From contig CBIHLX010000006.1 in assembly GCA_966210935.1 (NCBI GenBank), positions 1 through 27,605 of the forward strand: 27,605 nt of DNA. The letters are read 5' to 3'. Both the position numbers and the translations under genes were made by a program. Source of the DNA: CBIHLX01 sp966210935 (GTDB taxonomy: Bacteria; Patescibacteriota; Saccharimonadia; Saccharimonadales; Saccharimonadaceae). This document shows, one piece after another, positions 1 through 7,573 of the stretch. How positions within the stretch are numbered: the stretch's first letter is position 1; the number at the start of each line of letters is the position of its first letter. The notes below the pieces were generated by a model that was given only the letters and a program-made list of their open reading frames with translations, made no database searches and had not been told where the DNA came from.

Positions 1-2
1 CC

Positions 3-344
3 AAAAAGGGACGCTACCTGTCATTCGTTGACTATCCGCTAGCAATCATCGGTATATTCGAGGTACTCTTCTATCCACTGATCATTACTTTTGTTCTTTT
101 GCAGCTCATTGTGCACATGGTGGTTCCGCTTGCCGTGATGTCGTACCTACTACTTGTCTTTATTCTCTATCTACTCAGCAACTTACGCGATGACACACAT
201 GTATCACCGCCAAAGGCACTGCTAATGCCGCTCGCTCTGTCGGTCGTTACACTAATTGAGTACATCGCGCTTATTGTGTCACTCTATCGGATCATTCGAA
301 GACAGCAAACCACCTGGATCGCGTGGAACCGCAGGGGAGTATAA
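3..344 (+). CDS. C-terminal part of a membrane glycosyltransferase (GT2-like), truncated by the window edge
   Basis: The frame is open from the left edge and ends at TAA 342-344, so only about 113 C-terminal residues are present. They hold three hydrophobic segments (roughly residues 13-37, 40-60 and 76-97 of the visible part), a short hydrophilic loop (NLRDDTHVSPP) and the basic, Trp-containing end TTWIAWNRRGV. Processive family 2 glycosyltransferases of the PgaC/hyaluronan-synthase type end this way, with a membrane pore behind the catalytic domain and a W-x-x-x-R-R/K-G tail. Such enzymes extend and export surface polysaccharide. The catalytic domain lies outside the window, so the assignment rests on tail architecture only. 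Another polytopic protein is possible. The start listed internally (TTG 99) is not the real start because the frame continues upstream. Confidence 0.55.
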   Translation, partial: KKGRYLSFVDYPLAIIGIFEVLFYPLIITFVLLQLIVHMVVPLAVMSYLLLVFILYLLSNLRDDTHVSPPKALLMPLALSVVTLIEYIALIVSLYRIIRRQQTTWIAWNRRGV

Positions 345-348
345 GCTT

Positions 349-384
349 GAAAAGCAAAATGGCTGCCCTCCGAAGAGGACAGCC
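349..384 (-). terminator. Intrinsic terminator of the leftward unit ending at 413
   Basis: Read leftward, the arms ggctgtcctc and gagggcagcc form a 10-bp stem with one mismatch, closed by a TTCG tetraloop and followed by attttgcttttc. A UUCG loop plus a T-rich tail fits rho-independent termination of the gene ending at 413. It may also stop transcripts coming from the rightward glycosyltransferase. Confidence 0.7.
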
Positions 385-412
385 AACCGTTCTCGGTCAA
401 CGAGCCTAGAGA

Positions 413-964
413 TCAGGCGGGTGTCGGCTTTATGACAGAGTACCACTCCCAGTCGATCCGACCATCGCCGCGCGGTGCACTTTGAATGACAATGTAGTAG
501 GGCGTGTTCGTCTCCCGGATCCCCGGAAACTCCTCTTGGATTTCAAAGAATACCCAATCAGGTACACCCGCTTCGTCCAGTACATCTCTGCTAAGAGATG
601 ATTCTTCCGTGCGATCACCAATTAAGGCATTCAGCACATGGAGTACCGGCTTGTCGCGCGTATCGAACAACACAAGGCCTCGATGCTGCAAGCGGCTCTG
701 CGCCTCTTCGGTATGGTCGTCGCCAAATATTTCGACACGACTAATCGGACGAGCGATCGCAGGACGCGCACGGCCAGCATTCAGTCGCGTAATATCCTGC
801 AATATACCCTTGGCAGTCAATAGAGCCTCTGCAGGCTCAAAATCGGTGCACCCGTACACCGCATCTACTTCGCGATACGGAGTAGTGCCGCGATAGGCAC
901 CCTGCTTGATATGCTTCAAGTACAGCAAGCCGCCTTTTTCATAAGGTACTACTTTGTGACCCAT
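413..964 (-). CDS. Hypothetical soluble protein, 183 aa
   Basis: I do not recognise this protein. It has no signal peptide, membrane segment or obvious nucleotide-binding motif. The ATG at 964 is supported by a purine-rich Shine-Dalgarno stretch (AGAGAGGG about 8 nt upstream) and a consensus-like leftward promoter at 1011-1039. The N-terminal part (YLKHIKQGAYRGTTPYREVDAVYGCTDFEPAEALL) and the acidic, aromatic C-terminal part (VPDWVFFEIQEEFPGIRE, then WEWYSVIKP) look like a folded mixed alpha/beta protein. It contains a single Cys. It is separated from the Rossmann gene upstream by its own promoter and ends before a terminator, so it is probably monocistronic. Overlapping ORFs on the other strand are shadows. 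Confidence 0.75.
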   Translation of the reverse strand: MGHKVVPYEKGGLLYLKHIKQGAYRGTTPYREVDAVYGCTDFEPAEALLTAKGILQDITRLNAGRARPAIARPISRVEIFGDDHTEEAQSRLQHRGLVLFDTRDKPVLHVLNALIGDRTEESSLSRDVLDEAGVPDWVFFEIQEEFPGIRETNTPYYIVIQSAPRGDGRIDWEWYSVIKPTPA

Positions 965-1010
965 TCCGAGCCCTCTCTCTAGCTGGTCTATCGAATGATA
1001 GTCATTATAT

Positions 1011-1039
1011 ATTATAATACTTTTTTATACTTCAGTCAA
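1011..1039 (-). promoter_or_regulatory. Sigma70-type promoter for the 183-aa gene
   Basis: Leftward TTGACT (1039-1034), a 17-bp spacer and TATAAT (1016-1011). The start site would be near 1004, leaving a leader of about 40 nt with a Shine-Dalgarno sequence. Confidence 0.75.
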
Positions 1040-1056
1040 TGAGACGACGTAGACGA

Positions 1057-1701
1057 CTACCAAGGGCGCCAAGAGATAAAAGGCGCTTCTTTACTCCAGG
1101 TACGGTCCTGTAGAGAATTAACCATAGCAAGCGCAACTAGCCGATACGGTACCGTTTGCCAAGGGAAGGGTCGTCGGACATCGAGAGTGTAGCGATCGTG
1201 ATTAGGTGTGCGCTTCAGCATAATGGGCGATCGAATCACCGTCCAGTCAAGATCGCTTTTTTCAAGGAGCGTAATATGACGCTCGCCATCAGCCAAAATC
1301 CTACCCATAAAGGCAGCAAGAAAAGGGTAGGATATCTTATGAATAAGCCCCAACATGTCACCAGAAACACGAGCATCGGCGCCTGTAAGTGAGATAATAG
1401 TCGAAAGACTACGTGCCTCCATAGCTGGAATAATATGCTTCATACCGACCGTCAAGATATTCTTCATCGGCGTACCCCAGCTGCCTAGCGCACTAATTAC
1501 GGCAGACGAACCGTCTAGAGCCTTCTCAACATCTTGCGCATTATAGATGTCACCGCTCACAATATGAAGTCGTGGAGTTTCAACGAACTGACTACTATTA
1601 TGAACAAAAGCCACAACCGCATAGCCTCTATTAACCAACTCCGCCACCACCAATCGACCAACGCGTCCATTTGCTCCGAATACCGTCACTTGTTCATTCA
1701 T
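1057..1701 (-). CDS. NAD(P)-binding Rossmann protein (NmrA / atypical SDR family)
   Basis: The protein starts with a beta-strand and the dinucleotide-binding loop VFGANGRVGRLV (about residues 7-18), the GxxGxxG signature of extended/atypical SDRs. There follow a GD segment after the third strand (VSGDIYN), an SSAVISALG stretch after the fourth, and SLTGADAR where the family often carries active-site or substrate residues. No YxxxK catalytic pair is evident, which fits NmrA-like or SDR_a5-type members (PF13460 group). These act as quinone or flavin reductases, or as redox sensors that bind NAD(P) without catalysis. The 214-aa length is normal. A GGAG lies about 11 nt before the ATG. It is 80 nt downstream of the MFS gene on the same strand and could be co-transcribed. 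The substrate is unknown. Confidence 0.8.
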   Translation of the reverse strand: MNEQVTVFGANGRVGRLVVAELVNRGYAVVAFVHNSSQFVETPRLHIVSGDIYNAQDVEKALDGSSAVISALGSWGTPMKNILTVGMKHIIPAMEARSLSTIISLTGADARVSGDMLGLIHKISYPFLAAFMGRILADGERHITLLEKSDLDWTVIRSPIMLKRTPNHDRYTLDVRRPFPWQTVPYRLVALAMVNSLQDRTWSKEAPFISWRPW

Positions 1702-1781
1702 GGCATCGTCTCCGTCATTATCTTATCTAGTCATCGTATCACGAAACAGACTATATAAACGGTGTCCAATTTGGCAGAAGA

Positions 1782-3011
1782 CTACTCGATTATGCCGAGA
1801 TTTTGGTAACGCATGCGTGCCGTGCGGTGCATAAGCATTGATACTACACTAAGTGTCGCGAGGAGAACGACCGGCACCATCATGGCGGCAAGCAAGCTGT
1901 AGCCTTCGGCGATAAAGCCGATCAGCGCCGGACCAGTCATAAGGCCAATACTTCCGCATGTACTCGCACGGGCTATGGCGACATTACGGTCACCGCCAGG
2001 TAGATTACCTGCCATTGAAATCAGAATCGGCACCAGCACCGAAAGTCCGAGACCGACAATACCAAAACCGATCAATGAAAATACGAGCGTAGGGGAGAGA
2101 AGGCCAATCAATAAGCCCGTCATACTTAGCAAGCCGCCACCCACCAAAGTTGGCACCTGTCCAAAGCGACGAATAATCGCATCACCCGAGAAGCGTCCAA
2201 TTGTCATACAGGCATTAAAGATCATGTATGCCAAGACGGCAAGGAAGGGACCTACCGCATGCTCGGCTTTGAGATAGATAGCCGTCCAATCGGCAATCGC
2301 GCCTTCTGTCAAATAACAAATAAAGATCAGGCCACCGATCAGAAGCACCTGGCGCCACCACTTTGCCTTGTGGTGCTTATGGGGCTTTTCAATGACTTCG
2401 TGATCTTCTGCGTAATCATACTTCGTTACATCAAACAGCTTAGCGATGAGCATAATACCCAGCACCGACATGACGACCGCTACAATCGACATACTCGGCA
2501 CAATCCCCATATGATGCGCCGCCATAACTCCGCCAACGCCCGCGCCAACCAAACCGCCGACACTAAAGAGAGCATGGAAACTGCTCATAATTGACCTGGC
2601 ATACGCCTTCTCGATATCGATGGCCTGGGCATTGACCGCGATACCAGCAATACTTGTCAGGCCGCCAAAAACACCAAAAGCAAGAGCAAGCATTGCGAAG
2701 CTGTTTGATAACGAAATAAAAATAAGCACGAGCGGGAAGATTGGTGCCAAAACAGAAAGGAGCATCCGTAAACCAAAACGCTTAATAAGTGGGGCTGCAA
2801 ATTGCATCGCCACAAACCCGCCGAGTGAACAACAAAGCAACGCAAGGCCTAGCATACTCGGCGACAAACCAAGATTTTCTTTAATAAGCGGAATATTTGC
2901 GGCAAAAGTACCGCTGCCCAGGCCCAACATAAAGTAGACCGTCTTCGCGGCGATTCGCCCCCAGAGCAATTCCTTTTTTGTGTGCTTAATTTTAGACATC
3001 TTTCCCATCAT
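1782..3011 (-). CDS. Major facilitator superfamily transporter, 12-TM, YbjJ/FucP-like
   Basis: The protein has 409 residues with about twelve hydrophobic helices and short loops. A basic central loop (about residues 203-217, EKPHKHHKAKWW) separates the two six-helix halves. The motif MSSFHALFSVGGLVGAGVGG in the middle of the N-terminal half, and NAQAIDIEKAYARS before it, resemble the YbjJ/fucose-permease branch of MFS. The MFS motif-A region is present in degenerate form after helix 2 (APLIKRFGLRMLL), with a second copy in the C half (GDAIIRRFGQVP). The substrate cannot be read from sequence. Three in-frame ATGs lie close together (3011, 3008, 2999). None has a strong Shine-Dalgarno at ideal distance, though GGGAAAG lies directly before the 2999 ATG, so the exact start is open. 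A leftward extended -10 (TGC-TATTAA, about 3032-3040) could give a very short leader. Confidence 0.88.
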   Translation of the reverse strand: MMGKMSKIKHTKKELLWGRIAAKTVYFMLGLGSGTFAANIPLIKENLGLSPSMLGLALLCCSLGGFVAMQFAAPLIKRFGLRMLLSVLAPIFPLVLIFISLSNSFAMLALAFGVFGGLTSIAGIAVNAQAIDIEKAYARSIMSSFHALFSVGGLVGAGVGGVMAAHHMGIVPSMSIVAVVMSVLGIMLIAKLFDVTKYDYAEDHEVIEKPHKHHKAKWWRQVLLIGGLIFICYLTEGAIADWTAIYLKAEHAVGPFLAVLAYMIFNACMTIGRFSGDAIIRRFGQVPTLVGGGLLSMTGLLIGLLSPTLVFSLIGFGIVGLGLSVLVPILISMAGNLPGGDRNVAIARASTCGSIGLMTGPALIGFIAEGYSLLAAMMVPVVLLATLSVVSMLMHRTARMRYQNLGIIE

Positions 3012-3042
3012 ACAGGAAAGTAGCTATACATTTAATAGCATT

Positions 3043-3070
3043 TTTGCATGATCGTGAAGGAGAATATAAT
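3043..3070 (+). promoter_or_regulatory. Putative promoter of the Pcm-like gene
   Basis: TATAAT at 3065-3070 with a weak -35 (TTTGCA, 3043-3048, 16-bp spacer). The start site would be near 3077, just before the strong GAGGAGG Shine-Dalgarno sequence. Confidence 0.55.
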
Positions 3071-3093
3071 AGATAGAGAGGAGGGGGATGGAT

Positions 3094-3660
3094 ATGCCGT
3101 CGAATCGAATCGAACAAGCTTTCCGGGCTATGCCGCGCGAGCAGTTCCTGCCCGCTCCAGCACGACCCTTTGCAAGCGATGATCTCCCAATAAAAATCGG
3201 CTTTGGCCAGACTAACAGCCAGCCGTCAACCGTTTATAAAATGCTTACCTGGCTCGACCCACAGCCTGGGCAGAAGATTCTTGACGTAGGCTCAGGGTCG
3301 GGCTGGACAACCGCCTTACTGGCATGGCTAACAAGGCCGACAGGACACGTTTTTGCCGTTGAGCGTATTCCAGAGCTTCTCGCAATGGGCCGCGACAACT
3401 GCCGACGACTCGGTATTGATACCGTCTCGTTTCATCAGGCAGGAGATCAGCTTGGCCTCCCCGAGTACGCACCATATGATCGTATTCTAGTTAGTGCCAG
3501 CACGAATGAGCTCCCCGAAACCCTCATTGCGCAGCTCCGCCCGCACGGCAAACTAGTAGTGCCTGTCGATCACAGTATTCTAGTTATTACGATGGGCACT
3601 TACGGTGAACTTAATATCGACACTCATTACGGCTTTGTTTTCGTGCCATTAGTTAGCTAA
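3094..3660 (+). CDS. pcm: Protein-L-isoaspartate O-methyltransferase family protein
   Basis: This is an S-adenosylmethionine-dependent methyltransferase of the PIMT family, which repairs isoaspartyl residues in damaged proteins. The family-specific loop GFGQTNSQPSTVYKML (compare GQTxSQPxxVxxM) comes before SAM motif I, ILDVGSGSGWTTALLA. It is followed by an acidic residue after strand 2 (VFAVERIPEL) and the motif II/III region YDRILVSASTNELPETLIAQL with HGKLVVPV. The product is about 188 aa, slightly shorter than the usual 205-215 aa. Two ATGs are available. 3094 sits 9 nt after the GGAGG core, whereas 3088 sits only 3 nt after it, so 3094 is preferred. The TAA stop overlaps the stop codon of the convergent gene. 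The paralogous tRNA- or aclacinomycin-type PIMT relatives are less likely given the SQP loop. Confidence 0.88.
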   Translation: MPSNRIEQAFRAMPREQFLPAPARPFASDDLPIKIGFGQTNSQPSTVYKMLTWLDPQPGQKILDVGSGSGWTTALLAWLTRPTGHVFAVERIPELLAMGRDNCRRLGIDTVSFHQAGDQLGLPEYAPYDRILVSASTNELPETLIAQLRPHGKLVVPVDHSILVITMGTYGELNIDTHYGFVFVPLVS

Positions 3661-4322
3661 AGTCCGCTTGTCACATCCTGCAGACCCTTACTAGCATCCT
3701 GTACGGCGTTGGTTACCGGGTCTGTCGTTAACGGAAGAAGAGGAGCGGACTCAGGTGCATCCGACTCAGGTGTTGAAACGACAGGCTCTGGAGCGGGCGC
3801 CGGTGCGCTCGGCGCCGAGGTAATGGTCGGTTGAGTCACGATAGGGCTCGGTGCGGGCGATGATTGCGCTGCCGGACTAGGGTTCACGAGTGGCGACTGT
3901 GACGGAGCTGCGGTAGGCGAAGGAGAAGCAGGAGAGGCGACAATCGATGGGGTGCCCATATTTCCTACAGGGTCCTTAGTTGACCCTGCGTCACTTCCGC
4001 TGGATGCGCCATTCACCCCATTAGCCGCAGCCTGCTGATCAGTTTCAACGTTCGCGTTTGTAGGACGTGCTGGCTGCGTACTCCCTTTATCGGTCGCGAG
4101 AGGGTAGAGCATCAAGAGAGCCGAAAGGGATCCGAAAAAGCCCACAAGTAGCACAAGACTGCTCAGAATACTCTTTTTTCCCATACTGTGACTACGCTCC
4201 TTCAATGAAGCAATCCCAGCGACAATCATACTACCTATACGACCAAAAAAATCTTTCAATCCATACAGCATTCGCGACACCGACAGCTTATTGATCGGGA
4301 AACGATGTTTAATAGTTAACAT
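3657..4322 (-). CDS. Single-pass membrane protein with Pro/Ser/Ala-rich extracytoplasmic domain
   Basis: A basic cytoplasmic N-terminus of about 50 residues leads to one hydrophobic helix (SILSSLVLLVGFFGSLSALLML, about residues 49-70). About 145 residues of low-complexity Pro/Ser/Ala/Thr-rich sequence follow (PSPAAQSSPAPSPIVTQP and similar), ending in an amphipathic tail (NAVQDASKGLQDVTSGL). The composition suggests a flexible stalk outside the membrane. I recognise no family. An in-frame ATG exists at 4340, but the only Shine-Dalgarno (GAGGAGCC) lies between it and the ATG at 4322, so 4322 is chosen (221 aa). The stop codon overlaps the stop of the Pcm-like gene by three bases, with no room for a terminator between the two convergent genes. 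Confidence 0.75.
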   Translation of the reverse strand: MLTIKHRFPINKLSVSRMLYGLKDFFGRIGSMIVAGIASLKERSHSMGKKSILSSLVLLVGFFGSLSALLMLYPLATDKGSTQPARPTNANVETDQQAAANGVNGASSGSDAGSTKDPVGNMGTPSIVASPASPSPTAAPSQSPLVNPSPAAQSSPAPSPIVTQPTITSAPSAPAPAPEPVVSTPESDAPESAPLLPLTTDPVTNAVQDASKGLQDVTSGL

Positions 4323-4430
4323 ATCAGGCTCCTCTCGCATTTAGTCTAAAATCACATGCCCACCTGTTGTCTATTTTTGAACATTTCCCACTATAGAGAA
4401 CCCGTCCGTTAGGCGCAGTGAAATATGACA

Positions 4431-4498
4431 CACCTTGAGAGGTGAGAGCAGGGCACACCCCACGCTGGCGCGGGGCTTATCACAAGAAAATCAGCCCC
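4431..4498 (+). other. Cluster of short inverted repeats upstream of the kinase promoter
   Basis: CACCT-tgag-AGGTG (4431-4444) is a perfect 5-bp hairpin. CCCC at 4458-4461 can pair with GGGG at 4472-4475, and the same GGGGCT (4472-4477) is also perfectly complementary to AGCCCC at 4493-4498. The last two pairings exclude each other. No known riboswitch class was recognised. The block lies upstream of the best kinase promoter, so it may be DNA-level sites or part of a longer transcript. The rest of 4341-4430 shows nothing supportable. Confidence 0.35.
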
Positions 4499-4536
4499 TT
4501 GCGAATCTGACATAAATCACCGATAATAACGTCAGA
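4499..4536 (+). promoter_or_regulatory. Kinase-operon promoter overlapped by a dyad
   Basis: TTGCGA (4499-4504), a 17-bp spacer and GATAAT (4522-4527) form a plausible promoter with a start near 4534. A perfect inverted repeat TCTGAC-N19-GTCAGA (4506-4511 and 4531-4536) brackets the spacer, -10 and start site, as a repressor or autoregulatory operator would. Confidence 0.55.
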
Positions 4537-4572
4537 ATAAGCACAGGACTATAGGGGGCAACTATTACACCA

Positions 4573-6624
4573 TTGATATTGAATCGATTTTGGCATCGCC
4601 GCATTTGCGAGGCCATTATCCTGGTGGCAGGTATTATTTTAGTGCTCTATGGATGGGCTTTTGTTGCCGACACTAAGTCAATCAGCGCTGGTCTACTCGT
4701 CAGTGATCGAGCCGCAGCTTCCGCCGGTATCGCACTCGTCACCGCGTTCGTCCTCTACCTCTGGGTACCTAATCGACAGTTTTTTAGTAGCGCCTACACA
4801 CTCTTCCTGCTTATCTGTATTACGGTCGCGCTGCTTATCGTCGACACTAATGCCATCCACTCGCCATTCATCGCCCTCTGGATGCTTCTTTGTGTCTTTG
4901 CTGGCATCTTTGGTGGCTACGGTATTTTGCCACTCTTTATCGCCGTCACTGGCTACTTAGTGCTCGGCGTCACCGGTGGATCAATCAGCCGCGACGAAAT
5001 TGCAACTGTCGTTCTTATGGGGGAAATCCCGCTGATCGCCAGCTTTATCATTTGGCATTCACGTTCCGACAAGTCGGATCAAGTGAAAGACCGCGCCTAC
5101 CGTAAGCTCGCCACTGAACTCAGTGAGGTCGCCAATAAATCAGAGGTCGTGATCAACGCTATTGCCGATGGCGTCATGGCGCTCGATAACCAGGGGACAA
5201 TTCAACTTATTAACCCCTCTGCACAGCAAATTATGGGGTGGGGGAAGCAAGATGCACTGTCGCTCAACTACAAGTCCGTCTTGAAACTCGTCGACAACAA
5301 GAATGCCGAACTCACGGCCGCAAATGACCCTATATCAGAGGTACTCGCCACAAACAAAGAGGCGGTACGTGACGATCTAGCACTCATGACAAAGTCTGGC
5401 AAAAAGCGTCTCGTCTCTGTCGTTGTTTCTCCGGTCGGGCAAATCGGCTCCGGTGTTATCGTCGTCTTCCGCGATATTACAAGCGAAAAGGAAGAAGAGC
5501 GTCAGCAAGCAGAGTTCATCAGCACAGCCAGTCACGAAATGCGCACCCCTGTGGCTTCAATCGAAGGGTATCTCGGTCTTGCGCTCAATCCCGCCACCGC
5601 TCAGATTGACGACAAAGCCCGCGACTTCATCACAAAAGCCCACGAGTCCGCCCAGCATCTCGGTCGGCTCTTCCAGGACCTCCTTGATGTCAGCAAGGCA
5701 GAAGATGGCCGCCTTTCTAACAATCCGAAAGTTGTAGATGTAGTTGCTTTCGTCCATGACATCGTCCAAGGTCTTACGCCTAGAGCGGAAGCAAAGGGCC
5801 TTCGCATGCACTACAAACCAGCACCACAAGAGAGCGGTGACAAACTAATTGAGCGTCACCTAAACCCTGTTTACTACGCCAATGTCGACAACGATCATCT
5901 ACGCGAAGTAACCTCAAATCTTATCGAGAATGCTATTAAATACACACCATCCGGACAAGTAACTATCGACATTCAGGGTGACGGAGAGCATGTCGTAATC
6001 AGTATTGCCGATAGCGGTATTGGTATTCCAAAAGAAGACCAGGCGCACCTCTTCCAGAAATTCTATCGCGTCGACAATAGTGACACACGCGAAATCGGTG
6101 GCACCGGACTGGGCCTCTACTTATGCCGTCGCCTCGCCGAGACAATGAATGGCCGCATTTGGGTCGAAAGTGAGTACAGACAGGGGAGTACCTTCTTCCT
6201 AGAAATCCCACGCATCGATCACGAGGACGCCACCCGTATGATCGAAGCTGCTGCCATGCAGCCAATTGCACCACCGACACCTGTCATCATCAGTCAACCA
6301 CAAGTCGCGCTACCAACGGCGCCTTCTGTTGCAGAACCAAGCCCAGCACCCGCACCTGTCGTACCACAACCAGTTTCGCCGGCGCCAATCATTGCAGCAC
6401 CCATTTCAGCGCCACAGCCAGTCGCACCGCCAGTATACGCTCCGGTTGTCCCGCAACAGCCGATCGCTCAGCCAGCGACTCCTGGAGTCCAGCAAGCGCC
6501 AGTTATACGTCCAGGTGCCGCTGCCCGGCCAAATACACCCCTAACTTCCATCGAGCAAAACCCATCTCAGTACCTCTCTTCACGTGATCCAAGCATTTCC
6601 GTACCTCCGCGATCTAAAAATTAA
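4573..6624 (+). CDS. Membrane-bound PAS sensor histidine kinase
   Basis: This is the sensor kinase of a two-component pair with the next gene. Residues 10-165 hold about six hydrophobic helices with almost no extracytoplasmic loop. A PAS domain follows (about 190-300, VINAIADGVMALDNQGTIQLINPSA). HisKA has the phospho-acceptor His321 in STASHEMRTP. HATPase_c carries the N box with Asn449/Asn453 (TSNLIENAIKY), G1 at Asp480 (DSGIGIP), the F box (LFQKFYRVD) and G2 (GGTGLGLYL, about 509-517). Every motif needed for activity is present. From about residue 555 the protein ends in 130 residues of Pro/Ala/Gln-rich sequence, unusual for a kinase. The start is TTG at 4573; a GGGGG run lies about 14 nt upstream, so the start is not firm. 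The kinase leads an operon with a response regulator and two pilins. Its signal is unknown. Confidence 0.92.
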   Translation: MILNRFWHRRICEAIILVAGIILVLYGWAFVADTKSISAGLLVSDRAAASAGIALVTAFVLYLWVPNRQFFSSAYTLFLLICITVALLIVDTNAIHSPFIALWMLLCVFAGIFGGYGILPLFIAVTGYLVLGVTGGSISRDEIATVVLMGEIPLIASFIIWHSRSDKSDQVKDRAYRKLATELSEVANKSEVVINAIADGVMALDNQGTIQLINPSAQQIMGWGKQDALSLNYKSVLKLVDNKNAELTAANDPISEVLATNKEAVRDDLALMTKSGKKRLVSVVVSPVGQIGSGVIVVFRDITSEKEEERQQAEFISTASHEMRTPVASIEGYLGLALNPATAQIDDKARDFITKAHESAQHLGRLFQDLLDVSKAEDGRLSNNPKVVDVVAFVHDIVQGLTPRAEAKGLRMHYKPAPQESGDKLIERHLNPVYYANVDNDHLREVTSNLIENAIKYTPSGQVTIDIQGDGEHVVISIADSGIGIPKEDQAHLFQKFYRVDNSDTREIGGTGLGLYLCRRLAETMNGRIWVESEYRQGSTFFLEIPRIDHEDATRMIEAAAMQPIAPPTPVIISQPQVALPTAPSVAEPSPAPAPVVPQPVSPAPIIAAPISAPQPVAPPVYAPVVPQQPIAQPATPGVQQAPVIRPGAAARPNTPLTSIEQNPSQYLSSRDPSISVPPRSKN

Positions 6625-6674
6625 CCATAAGAGCTATAGTATTTTTACCGGCGGTTAAGTAAAATGGTGATAAT

Positions 6675-7544
6675 ATGACCAAAATCCTACTAGTAGAAGA
6701 CGACAAAAGCCTACGAGAAATCTACGGCGTACGCTTGCTCGCCGAAGGTTACGACATCGTCTCGGCCGGCGATGGTGAAGAAGCGTTAGCAATGGCCATC
6801 AAGGACCGCCCAAACCTTATCATTAGCGATGTCATGATGCCGAAGATCAGTGGCTTCGACATGCTTGATATTCTGCGCTCGACAACCGAAACGCGCGATA
6901 TCAAAGTAATCATGATGACCGCGCTTTCAAGCGAAGATCAGCGCAGCCGCGGAGAATCTCTCGGCGCCGATCGCTACCTCGTGAAGTCACAGGTTGGCAT
7001 TGAAGATGTGGTGCGCACCGTTCATGAAGTACTCGGCGACGCACCCGTGGCAGCTCCTGCAGGTTTCTCTCAGCCACAACCAGCAGCCGGCATGCGCCCA
7101 GCACCGACAACCACCCCTGCGCCACGACCAGTAGCGCCAGTTACGGCACCGGTTGCTGCGCCACAAGCTGCCCCCGCACCTCAGCCAGCCATCAATCCAG
7201 CACCCGTAGCACCAGCACCTATCGCTCCAGTTACTCCAACCCCTGTAGTGCAACCCGAAGCAGCTACTCTGCCACAACCGACAGCACCATTCTCAACCGC
7301 TCGTCCCGCTAATCTTGGCGAACGTGTTATTCAACCTATCGAACAATCAGCAGCCACGCAAAATATTGGCTCTCGTATTGATGAAGCACTCAGCGGACTT
7401 GATACTACACCAGCATTCACCGCGCCGGCAGTAGCCGCAGCGCCAGCACCCGCCGTGCCAGCGCCATTAAGCGCACCAGCCCCGCAGCAGACCGAAGCAA
7501 TTCAGTTTGAAGAGACTCCTCGCCAAACACCGCCAACCGCATAA
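6675..7544 (+). CDS. Response regulator: receiver domain with Pro/Ala-rich tail, no output domain
   Basis: Residues 1-120 are a complete CheY-like receiver. The acidic pair is Asp9/Asp10 (LLVEDDKSL), the phospho-acceptor is Asp52 (ISDVMMP), the switch Thr is Thr82 (IMMTALSS) and the conserved Lys is Lys104 (YLVKSQ). It should accept phosphate from the kinase immediately upstream. Residues 125-289 are Pro/Ala-rich low-complexity sequence with a few folded-looking patches (ANLGERVIQPIEQSAATQNIGSR near 213-235). There is no winged helix, HTH, GGDEF or other known output domain, so the protein probably acts by binding partners rather than DNA. GGTGA lies 5 nt before the ATG. The 50-nt gap to the kinase and 29-nt gap to the first pilin suggest one transcript. 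Confidence 0.9.
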   Translation: MTKILLVEDDKSLREIYGVRLLAEGYDIVSAGDGEEALAMAIKDRPNLIISDVMMPKISGFDMLDILRSTTETRDIKVIMMTALSSEDQRSRGESLGADRYLVKSQVGIEDVVRTVHEVLGDAPVAAPAGFSQPQPAAGMRPAPTTTPAPRPVAPVTAPVAAPQAAPAPQPAINPAPVAPAPIAPVTPTPVVQPEAATLPQPTAPFSTARPANLGERVIQPIEQSAATQNIGSRIDEALSGLDTTPAFTAPAVAAAPAPAVPAPLSAPAPQQTEAIQFEETPRQTPPTA

Positions 7545-7573
7545 CACTAACACTATTCCACAAAGGCAGCTCG

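Noticed and set aside
99..344. Complete small membrane protein starting at TTG 99
   Set aside because: The frame is open from position 3 with hydrophobic, glycosyltransferase-like sequence before TTG 99, so this is the end of a longer gene.
1975..2937. Several rightward ORFs opposite the MFS gene
   Set aside because: They are antisense shadows of a clear membrane protein. Their translations are Pro/Arg-rich and lack starts with ribosome-binding sites.
4431..4560. Known riboswitch upstream of the kinase gene
   Set aside because: TPP, c-di-GMP, fluoride, ZTP, cobalamin and glycine consensus cores were considered, and none fits.
5557..5829. Leftward ORFs opposite the kinase gene, and similar ones opposite der, topA and the ATPase gene
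   Set aside because: They are open only because of the codon bias of the real gene; none has a family resemblance or ribosome-binding site.
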